Counted from the first letter of the stretch, positions 9,185 to 18,658 are shown. The stretch is DNA of 64,000 bases from Streptomyces sp. NBC_01237 (GCF_035917275.1 NZ_CP108508.1:1550001-1614000), one strand, 5' to 3'. Notes: generated by a model not told the origin, from the sequence alone. Made by a program: numbers and translations.

Positions 9185-11413
9185 ATGGGCACCACGTCAC
9201 ACGCACACCCCGGAGCCGCCGGCAGGGCACCGGCGGCCGGCCATCCCTCCTCCCTGCGGAATGTGGTGCTGGTCGGCCCCAGCGGATCGGGCAAGACCAC
9301 CCTGGTCGAGGCCCTGGCCCTGACCGCGGGCGCGGTCAACCGGGCCGGCCGGGTCGAGGACGGCGCGACGGTCTCCGACTACGACGAGACGGAACAGCGC
9401 CGCCGGCGGTCCGTACAGCTCTCCCTGGTTCCCGTGGAATGGAACGGCTGCAAGATCAATCTGCTGGACACCCCCGGCTACGCGGACTTCGTCGGGGAAC
9501 TCAGGGCCGGCCTGCGGGCGGCGGACGCGGCCCTCTTCGTCGTCTCGGCCGCACAGGAGGCGGAAGCCGTCGCCGCGACCACCCGCGCCGTGTGGGAGGA
9601 GTGCGCCCTGGTCGGCATGGCCCGGGCGATCGTCGTCACCCACCTCGACACCGCCCGTACCTCCTTCGACGAGATGACCCGGGTCTGCGCGGAGATCTTC
9701 GGCGGCGACGACCCCGACGCCGTGCTCCCGCTGTATCTGCCGGTCCAGGGACCCGAGGGCCCGGACGGTCATGCCCCGCTCACCGGTCTCACCGGACTGC
9801 TCACCCAGCGGGTCCTCGACTACTCCTCCGGCGAGCGGAATGAGATGCCGCCCCCGGACGACCGGCGCGAGGGGCTCCTCGCGGCCCGCGACCGGCTGAT
9901 CGAGGGGATCATCGCCGAGAGCGAGGACGAGACACTGATGGACCGCTATCTCGACGGCGGCGACATCAGCACCCGGACCCTCCTCGACGACCTCGAACGC
10001 GCCGTCGCGCGCGGCACCTTCCACCCCGTGCTCACCGCCGCCCCCGCGGCCGAGGGCGCCCGCCAGGGCATCGGCACCGTCGAACTCCTGGAACTGATCA
10101 CCGCGGGCTTCCCCACCCCCCTGGAGCGCACGCTCCCCACCGTCACCACCCCCGGGGGCGCCCCCCGCCCCGCCCCCGGCTGCGATCCCGGAGGGCCACT
10201 GGTCGCCGAGGTCGTCAAGACGTCCTCCGACCCGTACGTGGGCCGGGTCTCCCTCGTCCGTGTCTTCTCCGGCACCCTGCGCGCCGACGACACCGTGCAC
10301 CTGTGTGGTCATGGCCTCACCGACCCCGCCCACGAGCCGCGCCCCTGCCACGACGCGGAGGTCCGTGCCGGCGCGCTCTCCTCCCCGTTCGGCAAACAGC
10401 AGCGCACCCTGGACCGGTGCGTCGCGGGCGACCTCGCCTGTGTCGCCAGGCTCGGCCGCGCCGAGACGGGTGACACCCTCTCCGCCGTGGACGATCCGGT
10501 CCTGATGGAACCCTGGTCGATGCCCGATCCGCTGCTCCCGCTCGCCGTCCGGGCCCATGGCAAGGCCGACGAGGACAAGCTGTCGCAGAGCCTGGCCCGG
10601 CTGGTCGCCGAGGACCCCACCCTGCGCCTCGAACAGAACCCGGACACCCAGCAGGTCGTCCTGTGGTGCCTGGGCGAGGCCCACCGGGACGTCGCCCTGG
10701 AACGCCTGCGCGGCCGGTTCGGCGTCCAGGTCGACGCCGTACCGCACCTGGTCCCGCTGCGCGAGACGTTCGCGGGCCCCGCGTCGGGGCTCGGCCGGCA
10801 CGTCAAACAGTCCGGCGGTCACGGCCAGTACGCCGTCTGCGAGATCGAGGTCGAGCCGCTGCCCCCCGGCACCGGCATCGAGTTCGTCGACAGGGTGGTC
10901 GGCGGAGCGGTGCCCCGCCAGTTCATCGCGGCCGTCGAGAAGGGCGTCCGGGCCCAGGCCGCTCGTGGGATCGTCGCCGGGCACCCGCTCGTCGACCTGC
11001 GCGTCACCCTGCGCGACGGCAAGGCCCACTCGGTGGACTCCTCCGACGCCGCCTTCCAGACCGCGGGCGCGCAGGCCCTGCGCGAGGCCGCCGCTGACAC
11101 CCGCATCCAGATCCTGGAACCCGTCGCCGAGGTCCGGGTGCTGATCCCCGACGACTGTGTGGGACCCGTGATGAGCGATCTGTCGGGACGGCGCGGCCGG
11201 GTGGTCGGCACCGAGCAGAATCCGGGCGGACGCACCCTCGTGCGGGCCGAGGTGCCGGAGATCGAAATCGGCAGGTACGCCGTCGACCTGCGGTCCCTGT
11301 CGCACGGCACCGGCCGCTTCGACCGCTCGTACGCCCGGCACGAGGCGATGCCGCACCAGCTCGCCGCACGCATCCGGGACGAGCGGAAGAACGGCGCGGC
11401 GACGGGTGGCTGA
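9185..11413 (+). CDS. Elongation factor G-like GTPase (EF-G2/FusA2-type paralogue)
   Basis: A 742-residue five-domain EF-G-like protein. The G domain has P-loop GPSGSGKTT and G3 DTPGYADF, but the switch-I RGIT block is RRSV and G4, normally NKxD, reads THLD (IVVTHLDTARTSF). Domains III-IV are intact: SGGHGQYA, a domain IV tip with HSVDSSDAAF, and domain V RIQILEPVAEVRVLIPDDC. It is therefore not the housekeeping translocase (whose gene should sit with rpsL/rpsG) but a paralogue of unknown role, perhaps in ribosome recycling or stress. The ATG at 9185 has GGGAGG 8 bases upstream; an upstream ATG at 9143 is less likely. Confidence 0.88.
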   Translation: MGTTSHAHPGAAGRAPAAGHPSSLRNVVLVGPSGSGKTTLVEALALTAGAVNRAGRVEDGATVSDYDETEQRRRRSVQLSLVPVEWNGCKINLLDTPGYADFVGELRAGLRAADAALFVVSAAQEAEAVAATTRAVWEECALVGMARAIVVTHLDTARTSFDEMTRVCAEIFGGDDPDAVLPLYLPVQGPEGPDGHAPLTGLTGLLTQRVLDYSSGERNEMPPPDDRREGLLAARDRLIEGIIAESEDETLMDRYLDGGDISTRTLLDDLERAVARGTFHPVLTAAPAAEGARQGIGTVELLELITAGFPTPLERTLPTVTTPGGAPRPAPGCDPGGPLVAEVVKTSSDPYVGRVSLVRVFSGTLRADDTVHLCGHGLTDPAHEPRPCHDAEVRAGALSSPFGKQQRTLDRCVAGDLACVARLGRAETGDTLSAVDDPVLMEPWSMPDPLLPLAVRAHGKADEDKLSQSLARLVAEDPTLRLEQNPDTQQVVLWCLGEAHRDVALERLRGRFGVQVDAVPHLVPLRETFAGPASGLGRHVKQSGGHGQYAVCEIEVEPLPPGTGIEFVDRVVGGAVPRQFIAAVEKGVRAQAARGIVAGHPLVDLRVTLRDGKAHSVDSSDAAFQTAGAQALREAAADTRIQILEPVAEVRVLIPDDCVGPVMSDLSGRRGRVVGTEQNPGGRTLVRAEVPEIEIGRYAVDLRSLSHGTGRFDRSYARHEAMPHQLAARIRDERKNGAATGG

Positions 11414-11427
11414 CGGGGTGTCGCAAT

Positions 11428-11460
11428 CACCGCCCGCCCGGACACCGGGACCGGGCGGTG
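11428..11460 (+). terminator. Terminator of the EF-G-like gene
   Basis: An inverted repeat CACCGCCCG / CGGGCGGTG enclosing a second small stem (CCCGG aca CCGGG), 15 bp after the stop codon. Confidence 0.6.
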
Positions 11461-11542
11461 TCGCGATCCGGACGATACTCTGTGGTCGCAGCTCAGAAGG
11501 TATGCCGCGTACGGTAGTTGGGCACACCCGCAGGAGCAGACC

Positions 11543-13234
11543 GTGCGGCGAGTGGGGGCGACAGTGGCCAACGACGGATTCGACTTTTCACCCGGAGCGC
11601 AGATTCCGCTGCAGGGATCGGGCGGGCAGGCGGTGGCGACCAACGCCCTGGCCTCCGCCGCCTACCGCGACAGCCCGGTGGAGAAGATCCTCGAAGCCAA
11701 CAGCGAGTGGCACAAGTCGGAAGTGAAGCCGGGCTCCTCCAAGCTCTTCAAGTCCGACTATTTCAAGCCGAATCTTGGCGAGGCATTCGCCCGTGCCGTC
11801 CAGGAAAGGACGCTCGGCGGCGCCCGCGGCGCACTCATCCAGTCGTTCGGGACCGACCCTCAGACGGTGGTCGAGCACTGCCTCTCCGCGAGTGGTCTGC
11901 GCAAGGAGCGGGACACCCGGCTGACCCTGGTCACCACGGTGTTCGGCATCCTCTTCCTGCCCGGAATGCTGCTGTGGGTGCTGGTCTTCCGGGGGCGCGA
12001 CGCCCTCAACAAGTCCAAGGACAAGGTGTTCCGGTCCGTGGGCACCGCCCTGCTGTTCGTCTTCGGCATCGGCGCCCTGATCCTGCTGATCAAGCTCCCG
12101 CTGAACGGGTTCCTGGCGCTCTATCTGCGCGGGACGATCATCGCGCCGGTCATCGGCTGGTTCATCGCGAAGCGGATCGCGGAGGCGTCCGCCAAGGACC
12201 TGCGGGCCCGCTGGGACGGCCTGCTCTCCGGTGCCGGAGTCATCGCCAAGATCCCCGAGGCCGCACCGAAGAACCCGAACGAGACCGCCCGTGAAGCCCT
12301 GCGCCAGGGCCTGGAGAAGCTGTCCGCCGAACAGCAGTCCAACTCGGTCTTCTACGCCGGCCCCAAGGGCGTCCTCGGGATGGGCACCCGCTGGGGCAGC
12401 TGGCAGCTCGCGGAGGAACTGGTCTCCAAGGACCCCACCAAGGAGATCCACCAGTTCCGCAGCTGGGACCTGATCCGGATCATCCACGACCAGCTGAAGA
12501 TGCTGGAGCGCGGCCCGCTGAACACCGGCGGCTTCCCCACCCCGTCCGTCAAGCACTGGATCGTGTCGCCCGTCGGCGAGAACGCCGGGTCGGTCTCCCG
12601 CCCCGCCGGCGAGGACGTCGCCACCTTCCAGATCAAACCGCACGAGATACAGCGGATCTGCAACCACCAGCAGTTCGGCAGCGGTGACCGGCACTACCTG
12701 GGCGTCCAGTTCACCCTCTGGGACGGCCAGCTCGTGATCACGATGATGGTCACCGTCACCGTGCTCCACGAGACCCTGCGCATCGAGGTCACCGGGCACG
12801 CGCTCGGCCCGGTCCACGGGCTCTTCCTCTCCAAGCCGGAGGAGAAGTCCAGGACGGTCAACAAGACCGTCAGGTTCTGGGAGACCCGCAAGATCCAGCT
12901 GCCGCTCGTCGACGCGCACGAGGTGGTCCGGCTCGCGCTGCGCGCCCCCCTCACCTGGTACCCGCCGCTCCTGGACTACCTCGGCGGCAAGCTGGTCCTC
13001 CCGGAACCCTTCGGACTGCGCCACGCCTGGGCGGCCAAGCCGTGGAACCACCGCTTCATGGCGGACGACGCGATGCGCGCCGCCACCCCCGTCCTGCGCG
13101 CCGTGCACTCGGCGGCGATGCGGGTCCTCACGGAGAACGGCGTCGACACCGAGCGCTTCGACAACCGCTCGATGATGCTCAGCGGCCTCGTGCAGGACCC
13201 GGCGCCGAGGAAGGCCGACGTGTACGACGCGTAG
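11543..13234 (+). CDS. Conserved unknown membrane protein, 563 residues
   Basis: I do not recognise a named family. The protein has a soluble N-terminus (~120 residues), two to three membrane spans at about residues 127-215 (LTLVTTVFGILFLPGMLLWVLVF and a second long stretch around ALLFVFGIGALILLIKLPLNG), then a ~340-residue soluble C-terminal part with GPKGVLGMGTRWGSW, QFRSWDLIRIIHDQLKML and several beta-rich blocks. GTG at 11543 is favoured by AGGAG 6 bases upstream; GTG at 11564 (giving MANDGFDF) also fits. It lies between the EF-G-like gene and, convergently, the HIT gene, a conserved Streptomyces neighbourhood. Confidence 0.8.
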   Translation: MRRVGATVANDGFDFSPGAQIPLQGSGGQAVATNALASAAYRDSPVEKILEANSEWHKSEVKPGSSKLFKSDYFKPNLGEAFARAVQERTLGGARGALIQSFGTDPQTVVEHCLSASGLRKERDTRLTLVTTVFGILFLPGMLLWVLVFRGRDALNKSKDKVFRSVGTALLFVFGIGALILLIKLPLNGFLALYLRGTIIAPVIGWFIAKRIAEASAKDLRARWDGLLSGAGVIAKIPEAAPKNPNETAREALRQGLEKLSAEQQSNSVFYAGPKGVLGMGTRWGSWQLAEELVSKDPTKEIHQFRSWDLIRIIHDQLKMLERGPLNTGGFPTPSVKHWIVSPVGENAGSVSRPAGEDVATFQIKPHEIQRICNHQQFGSGDRHYLGVQFTLWDGQLVITMMVTVTVLHETLRIEVTGHALGPVHGLFLSKPEEKSRTVNKTVRFWETRKIQLPLVDAHEVVRLALRAPLTWYPPLLDYLGGKLVLPEPFGLRHAWAAKPWNHRFMADDAMRAATPVLRAVHSAAMRVLTENGVDTERFDNRSMMLSGLVQDPAPRKADVYDA

Positions 13235-13242
13235 GCCCCGTG

Positions 13243-13296
13243 CGTACGGATGCGGTGCGCCCCGGCGATCCGGCCGGGGCGCACCGCATCCGTACG
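13243..13296. terminator. Very strong bidirectional terminator
   Basis: A perfect 23-bp inverted repeat (left arm begins CGTACGGATGCGG at 13243, right arm ends CCGCATCCGTACG at 13296; loop of 8) between the convergent 563-residue-protein gene and the HIT gene. Confidence 0.85.
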
Positions 13297-13322
13297 ACGT
13301 GCGGGTGGTACGACGGCGCGGA

Positions 13323-13886
13323 TCAGCCGGCCGGCAGCTCTCCGTCGGGCCAGGCGGCGGCCAGCATCGTCCGGGTGTCACCCAGCAGCTGCGGCAGCAC
13401 CTTGGTGTGGCCGACCACCGGCATGAAGTTGGTGTCCCCGCCCCAGCGCGGCACCAGATGCTGATGCAGATGCGCGGCGATGCCCGCCCCCGCCACGTCC
13501 CCCTGGTTCATCCCGATGTTGAACCCGTGCGCCCCGGACGCCGCGCGCAGCGCGATCATCGCCCGCTTGGTGAAGTCGGCCAGCTCGGCGGTCTCCGGAC
13601 CGTCCAGCTCCGTGTAGTCGGCCACGTGCCGGTAGGGCACGACCATCAGATGGCCGCCGTTGTACGGATAGAGGTTGAGCACGGCGTAGACGTGCTCACC
13701 GCGTGCGACGATGAGCCCGTCCTCGTCCGATTTGAGCGGGATCACACAGAACGGACAGCCGTCCCCGGCCCCCGGACCGCTCGGCTTGTTCTCACCCTGG
13801 ATGTACGCCATCCGATGGGGCGTCCACAGGCGCTGGAACGCGTCGGGCGTTCCCACTCCGATCTGCTGCTCCGGCTCACTCGTCAT
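13323..13886 (-). CDS. HIT-family nucleotide phosphorylase/hydrolase
   Basis: A 187-residue histidine-triad protein. It contains a zinc-type CPFC pair at about residues 44-47, the NLYPYNGGHLMVVPYRH block and the triad HLHQHLVPRWGGD near residue 140. The relative at the same locus in mycobacteria is described as a diadenosine tetraphosphate phosphorylase; I infer an Ap4A/dinucleoside polyphosphate substrate by synteny. ATG at 13886 (MTSEPEQQ) is chosen; ATG at 13898 is possible and neither has a strong ribosome site. Downstream of thrS in the conserved order, although a K+ channel gene intervenes on the other strand. Confidence 0.92.
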   Translation of the reverse strand: MTSEPEQQIGVGTPDAFQRLWTPHRMAYIQGENKPSGPGAGDGCPFCVIPLKSDEDGLIVARGEHVYAVLNLYPYNGGHLMVVPYRHVADYTELDGPETAELADFTKRAMIALRAASGAHGFNIGMNQGDVAGAGIAAHLHQHLVPRWGGDTNFMPVVGHTKVLPQLLGDTRTMLAAAWPDGELPAG

Positions 13887-13964
13887 GCCGATCAGCATAT
13901 TGCTTCACCCCCGCCGTGCGTGTCGCCGGGGCCACCCCGGCCGGCGCCCCGCGAGGCTGAGGTC

Positions 13965-14642
13965 ATGAGCAACCCCTCCGCGCCGATGGCCCCGCCCCGG
14001 CTGACCCGCTGGGAGCAGCGGACGGAAGTGCCGCTGTTCGTCGCCTCGCTGGTCTTCCTGCTCGGCTACGCGGTCCGCGTCCTCGCACCCCACGACGCCG
14101 AGCCCTGGCGGGACATCGCCCTCGCCCTGGTCTGCTCGACCTGGCTGCTGTTCGCCGTGGACTACGTCGTACGGCTCCGGCAGAGCGGCCTCGGCGCGCG
14201 CTTCGTCCGCGTCCACTGGCTCGACACCGTGGTGCTGGTGCTGCCGCTGTTGCGTCCGCTGCGGGTGATCCGGGTCTACACGGCGGTGCAGAATCGCCGG
14301 GACCGGCCGCGGCTGAGCCTGTACGCCCGGGTGATGGCCTACGCCGGTCTGAGTGCCGTGCTCCTCGGCTTCAGCGCCGCCCTGGCCGTGTACCACCAGG
14401 AGCACGCCGCCGCCGGTGCCTCGATCCGCACCTTCGGGGACGCGGTGTGGTGGGCGTGCGCGACGCTGACCACGGTCGGGTACGGGGATGCCGTGCCGGT
14501 CACCCCGGGCGGGCGGGCCGTCGCCGCCCTGCTGATGGCATGCGGCCTGGGGCTGCTGGGGGCCGTGACGGGTTCGTTCTCGTCGTGGCTGCTGCGGGTG
14601 TTCACCCGCGAGGACGAGAAGGAGCCCCCGGGGAGTGGGTGA
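13965..14642 (+). CDS. Potassium channel, voltage-gated-like with one pore domain
   Basis: A 225-residue membrane protein with a K+ selectivity filter TTVGYGDAVPVT at about residues 165-176. Hydrophobic segments read as S1 (PLFVASLVFLLGYAVRVLA), S2 (DIALALVCSTWLLFAVDYVV), S3 (WLDTVVLVLPLLRPLRVIRVY), S5 and S6 around the pore. A canonical S4 with Arg every third residue is not evident; the Arg residues near RPLRVIRVYTAVQNRRDRPR may be its remnant. Encoded opposite to its neighbours HIT and thrS. Confidence 0.9.
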   Translation: MSNPSAPMAPPRLTRWEQRTEVPLFVASLVFLLGYAVRVLAPHDAEPWRDIALALVCSTWLLFAVDYVVRLRQSGLGARFVRVHWLDTVVLVLPLLRPLRVIRVYTAVQNRRDRPRLSLYARVMAYAGLSAVLLGFSAALAVYHQEHAAAGASIRTFGDAVWWACATLTTVGYGDAVPVTPGGRAVAALLMACGLGLLGAVTGSFSSWLLRVFTREDEKEPPGSG

Positions 14643-14658
14643 CTCCCCGGGGGCTCCT
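14620..14658. terminator. Bidirectional terminator between K+ channel and thrS
   Basis: A perfect 17-bp stem AGGAGCCCCCGGGGAGT / ACTCCCCGGGGGCTCCT with a 5-base loop; it overlaps the last codons of the channel gene and serves the convergent thrS. Confidence 0.8.
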
Positions 14659-14693
14659 CGTACGCGCTCGTACCGGTGCGGCCGCGGCGGGTA

Positions 14694-16670
14694 TCAGACC
14701 TGGACGCGGTCCTCGACGGCCTTCGCGATCTTCGCCAGGGCCTCGTCGAGCGGGATGCCGTTCTCCTGCGAACCGTCGCGGTAGCGGAAGGAGACGGCAC
14801 CGTTGGCCATGTCCTCGTCACCGGCGATGAGCATGAACGGAACCTTGGCCTTCTGCTGGTTCCTGATCTTCTTCTGCATCCGGTCGGACGAGGCGTCCAC
14901 CTCGACCCGCAGCCCCTGCTTCCGCGCCTTGGCCGCGAACTCCTGGAGGTAGGGGATGTGGGCGTCGCCGATCGGGATGCCGACCGCCTGGACCGGGGCC
15001 AGCCAGACCGGGAACGCACCCGCGTAGTGCTCCAGGAGCACCGCGAAGAAGCGCTCGATGGAACCGAACAGGGCACGGTGGATCATGACCGGGCGCTGCT
15101 TGGTGCCGTCCGGGCCGGTGTACTCCAGGTCGAAGCGCTCCGGGAGGTTGAAGTCGAGCTGCACGGTCGACATCTGCCAGGTGCGGCCGATGGCGTCCTT
15201 GCACTGCACCGAGATCTTCGGGCCGTAGAACGCGGCGCCGCCCGGGTCCGGGACCAGCGGGAGGCCCTGCTTCTCGGCGACCCGGCGCAGCGTCTCGGTG
15301 GCCTCGTCCCAGGCCTCGTCCGAGCCGACGAACTTCTCCGGGTCCTTGGTGGAGAGCTCCAGGTAGAAGTCGGTGAGCCCGTAGTCGCGGAGCAGGTTCA
15401 GGACGAAGGTGAGCGTCCGGTCCAGCTCTTCGGCCATCTGCTCCTTGGTGCAGTAGATGTGCGCGTCGTCCTGGGTGAAGCCGCGCGAGCGGGTCAGGCC
15501 GTGGACGACGCCCGACTTCTCGTACCGGTACACCGTGCCGAACTCGAAGAGGCGCAGGGGCAGTTCACGGTAGGAACGGCCGCGCGCGTCGAAGATCAGG
15601 TTGTGCATCGGGCAGTTCATCGGCTTGAGGTAGTAGTCCACCCCGTCGTCGAGCTGCATGGGCGGGTACATGCCGTCGGCGTACCAGTCCAGGTGGCCGG
15701 ACTTCTCGAAGAGCTTGCCCTTGGTGGCGTGGGGGCTGTAGACGAACTCGTAGCCCTCCTCCTCGTGGCGGCGCCGCGAGTAGTCCTCCATGGCCCGGCG
15801 GATGACGCCGCCCTTGGGGTGGAAGACGGCGAGACCGGGGCCGATCTCGTCGGGGAAGGAGAAGAGGTCCAGCTCACTGCCGAGCTTGCGGTGGTCGCGC
15901 TTGGCGGCCTCCTCCAGGAACTCCAGGTGCGCCTTCAGCTCGTCCTTGGTGGGCCAGGCGGTGCCGTAGATGCGCTGGAGCATCGGGTTCTTCTCGCTGC
16001 CCCGCCAGTACGCGGCGGCGTTCCGCATCAGCTTGAACGCGGGGATGAACCGGGTGGTGGGCAGGTGCGGGCCCCGGCAGAGGTCCTTCCAGCACAGGTC
16101 ACCGGACTTGGGGTCCAGGTTGTCGTAGATGGTCAGCTCGCCGCCGCCCACCTCGACGTCCGCACCGTCGTCCGAGGACGCGGAGCCCTTGATGCCGATG
16201 AGTTCCAGCTTGTACGGCTCGTCGGCCAGCTCCTCGCGGGCGGCCTCGTCGGTGACGACCCGGCGGGAGAACCTCTGTCCCCGCTTCTGGATCTCCTGCA
16301 TCTTCTTCTCGATGGCCTTGAGGTCCTCGGGAGTGAACGGCTTCTCGACGTCGAAGTCGTAGTAGAAGCCGTCCTTGACCGGCGGACCGATGCCCAGCTT
16401 GGCGTCCGGGAAGAGCTCCTGCACGGCCTGCGCCATCACATGCGCGGTGGAGTGCCGCAGGATGTCGAGGCCGTCCTCGGAGGAGATCTCGACGGGCTCG
16501 ACCGTCTCGCCGTCCTTGAGCTCGTACGCGAGGTCCTTCAGCTCCCCCTCGACGCGGGCGGCCACGACGGTGCGCTGACCGGGGAAGAGCTCGGCGGCCG
16601 TCGTGCCCGTCGTCACCACATGCTCTTCCCGCTCGGAATCGCGTTGGATGATCACACGGACGTCTGACAC
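14694..16670 (-). CDS. thrS: Threonine-tRNA ligase
   Basis: A 658-residue ThrRS that charges tRNA-Thr. It has an N-terminal TGS domain, the editing domain with the HSTAH zinc-like motif at about residues 76-80, the class II catalytic core ([12 protein letters not shown]-type motif 2 region [24 protein letters not shown]) and a C-terminal anticodon-binding domain ([18 protein letters not shown]). GTG at 16670 ([11 protein letters not shown]) with AGGAGA 5-6 bases upstream is preferred over ATG 16715. No T-box element is visible in the short leader. First gene of the thrS/HIT/pgsA neighbourhood. Confidence 0.98.
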   Translation of the reverse strand: MSDVRVIIQRDSEREEHVVTTGTTAAELFPGQRTVVAARVEGELKDLAYELKDGETVEPVEISSEDGLDILRHSTAHVMAQAVQELFPDAKLGIGPPVKDGFYYDFDVEKPFTPEDLKAIEKKMQEIQKRGQRFSRRVVTDEAAREELADEPYKLELIGIKGSASSDDGADVEVGGGELTIYDNLDPKSGDLCWKDLCRGPHLPTTRFIPAFKLMRNAAAYWRGSEKNPMLQRIYGTAWPTKDELKAHLEFLEEAAKRDHRKLGSELDLFSFPDEIGPGLAVFHPKGGVIRRAMEDYSRRRHEEEGYEFVYSPHATKGKLFEKSGHLDWYADGMYPPMQLDDGVDYYLKPMNCPMHNLIFDARGRSYRELPLRLFEFGTVYRYEKSGVVHGLTRSRGFTQDDAHIYCTKEQMAEELDRTLTFVLNLLRDYGLTDFYLELSTKDPEKFVGSDEAWDEATETLRRVAEKQGLPLVPDPGGAAFYGPKISVQCKDAIGRTWQMSTVQLDFNLPERFDLEYTGPDGTKQRPVMIHRALFGSIERFFAVLLEHYAGAFPVWLAPVQAVGIPIGDAHIPYLQEFAAKARKQGLRVEVDASSDRMQKKIRNQQKAKVPFMLIAGDEDMANGAVSFRYRDGSQENGIPLDEALAKIAKAVEDRVQV

Positions 16671-16783
16671 CGGTCTCTCCTGACTCAGGGGGTGCGGCGC
16701 ATTCCTCTTGCGCACGCAAGGGGAATCGTACCGAGCCGGAGGCCTCCGACGCGAAAGGGTTGCGCCGGGGCCCCGCCCCCCTG

Positions 16784-16801
16784 CGGGGAGAACACTCCCC
16801 G
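16784..16801 (-). terminator. Small hairpin after the 420-residue unknown gene
   Basis: CGGGGAG / CTCCCCG, 7-bp stem with AACA loop, immediately after the stop codon at 16803-16805 (minus strand). Confidence 0.5.
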
Positions 16802-16802
16802 G

Positions 16803-18065
16803 CTACTCCTCCTCGCCCGTGCACGCCTCCTCGAAGAAGTCCACGTTCTCCTGGAGCGACTTCATCAGCCGGTCCCGTTCGGCCTCGTCGACCTGGACGG
16901 GTGACACCTGCGAGGCCCCGGTGAGCCGCCGGAATCCGCCCCGGTTCTCCAGTCGCCCCTCCACCCGGAGAGGCAGCCCGACCAGGTGCGCGTGGCCCGC
17001 GATCCGGTACGCCTCCTCGTCCAGCTCCATGCGGACATGGGCGACCTCGGCGCCCGTGAGCACCCGCAGCCGTACGGTCCCGGCGCCGCGCGGGCCCGAG
17101 CGGCGCATGCGGACGACGGCGCCGGTGATCCGCACCGGCACGGCGGGCTCGTCCCGGAGGTAGCGGGCGCCCGCCAGGCGCAGGGCCGGCAGGTCGCCCG
17201 GGGAGAACTCGACGGGTTCCGGGCCGGCGGGGCAGCCGTCCGGGGTACCGGCGGCCGGCGCCCAGTCCAGGGCGATCGCGATCCCTTCCGAGCCGCGCAC
17301 CAGGGCGATCAGGGCCTCGGTCAGCTCGCGGCTGACGCCTGCCGCGACCGCGGCGTCGAAGGCTTCCATGCCTCCGGTCGCCCGCTGGTAGTCGACGGCC
17401 TCCCGGGTGGCGTGCAGTGCCCGGTGGAGCTGGACGGCGAGGGCCCGCCCGGCGGCGACGGGCACATACGCGGTGAGCCTGCGGCCGCCGGGCGCGGGCC
17501 CGATGAGCGTCCCCTCCAGCGCCGCCAGCGCCTTGGTGCGCCGGCGTGCCCCGTGGTAGCCCGCCCGGCCGCGTACCGCGAGGGCCCCGGCGAGGAGGAT
17601 CTGCCGGGCCGCCGAGCGCAGTGTCTCCGCCTCCGCCCAGCCCGCGGCTCCGGCCGCGCCGGCGGCGGACTCGGGCACATCGCGCCACCAGCGGATCTCG
17701 TCGCTGGGCACGGCGAGGGAGACGAGGATCTCGCGGGCGGACGGGGCCGCGCTGCGGGCGAGCGCGGTCAGCGCCTCGGCGAGCAGGTCCTCACTGTCGC
17801 GGAACGCCGCCGTGTCCGGTACGAGCAGGCTCGTCGCGCCCGCGGCCGGGCCCGGCGGGGTCCAGCGGCCGTAGCGTCCGGCCGCTCCCCCGCGCCGCTG
17901 CCAGCCGTGCCGCCGCAGGAGCGCGCCGAGGACGGCGGGGTCCACACCCGCCGGATCGGGCAGCTCTCCGGGGGGCGTGCCGGGGTGCCCCGGGTGGTCA
18001 ACGGGGTGCGCCCCGGTGCCCGGTGCCACCGTTCCGCCCCCGGGCTCGTCCATCGACCGGTGCAT
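16803..18065 (-). CDS. Unknown 420-residue protein paired with DUF4365-like gene
   Basis: I recognise no named family. The N-terminal ~35 residues are Gly/Pro-rich and low complexity; residues ~40-280 are helical and Ala-rich (LLRRHGWQRRGGAAGRYGRW, ALTALARSAAP, GTLIGPAPGGRRLTAYVP). The C-terminal ~110 residues look like a compact beta domain (VPVRITGAVVRMRRSG, VRLRVLTGAEVAHVRMELD, AHLVGLPLRVEGRLENRGG), reminiscent of an OB or barrel fold with alternating Val/Gly strands. ATG 18065 shares its A with the stop of the upstream gene (TGATG), so translation is coupled and the two proteins probably work together. Other starts (ATG 18053) are possible. Confidence 0.75.
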   Translation of the reverse strand: MHRSMDEPGGGTVAPGTGAHPVDHPGHPGTPPGELPDPAGVDPAVLGALLRRHGWQRRGGAAGRYGRWTPPGPAAGATSLLVPDTAAFRDSEDLLAEALTALARSAAPSAREILVSLAVPSDEIRWWRDVPESAAGAAGAAGWAEAETLRSAARQILLAGALAVRGRAGYHGARRRTKALAALEGTLIGPAPGGRRLTAYVPVAAGRALAVQLHRALHATREAVDYQRATGGMEAFDAAVAAGVSRELTEALIALVRGSEGIAIALDWAPAAGTPDGCPAGPEPVEFSPGDLPALRLAGARYLRDEPAVPVRITGAVVRMRRSGPRGAGTVRLRVLTGAEVAHVRMELDEEAYRIAGHAHLVGLPLRVEGRLENRGGFRRLTGASQVSPVQVDEAERDRLMKSLQENVDFFEEACTGEEE

Positions 18066-18658
18066 CAGGGTCTCCCTCCCGCCCCGACCCGGGCCATGAT
18101 CTCGCAGAGCGCGCGGTCGTCGAAGATCCGCGAGGTCGGGATGCGCACGGTGGTCCTGTGCCGGCCCGTCACCGCGTGGCCGGCCAGGTTGGTCCAGTAG
18201 CAGCAGTGCCGCAGGCCGAGCCGTTCGGGCCCGGCGCTCAGCCAGTCGTCCTGGCTGCGGGGCACGATCATCACGACCAGGATCTTGTGCACCGACACGG
18301 GTGTCCGGGCGAGCTTCACGAGGTGCGCGTTGTCGAGCGTGAAGGAGAACGACCGGCCCGGCGGGTGCGGAGGGATCTGGTAGGTGCACTTGAGCTGCAC
18401 CTTGATGGTCACTTCGTCGTCGACGGTGTGGGCGGGGGCGCCGTGGCTGACGTGCCAGTCGATGCCGTTGTCGGGAAAGGGCTGCGAGAGGGAACATCCC
18501 GCCGCTGCCGCCACCGCGTGCAGGTAACCCACCTGGAGGGTCTCCATACAGGCGGTCGTGGCGAGCGTGCCCCGCAGTGGTGCGGTCCGCTGGGACAGCA
18601 GCCCTCCCCCGTAGCCTTCGGCGCGGGTGGGGCCTGGGTCGGGCTGCGCGAGCGCCAT
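18065..18658 (-). CDS. DUF4365-like protein with PD-(D/E)XK-type nuclease fold
   Basis: A 197-residue protein matching the DUF4365 pattern: helix with YLHAVAAAAGCSLSQP, then GIDWHV (Asp at ~68), a linker and IKVQLKCTY (Gln-x-Lys at ~88-90), followed by FSFTLDNAHLVKL and KILVVMIVP. The Asp...QxK spacing is the PD-(D/E)XK nuclease arrangement, with Gln at the D/E position as in several divergent members. ATG 18658 (MALAQPD) is chosen; longer frames to 18754 exist. The gene overlaps the 420-residue gene by one base and is divergent from an exonuclease gene. Function is unknown. Confidence 0.72.
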   Translation of the reverse strand: MALAQPDPGPTRAEGYGGGLLSQRTAPLRGTLATTACMETLQVGYLHAVAAAAGCSLSQPFPDNGIDWHVSHGAPAHTVDDEVTIKVQLKCTYQIPPHPPGRSFSFTLDNAHLVKLARTPVSVHKILVVMIVPRSQDDWLSAGPERLGLRHCCYWTNLAGHAVTGRHRTTVRIPTSRIFDDRALCEIMARVGAGGRP

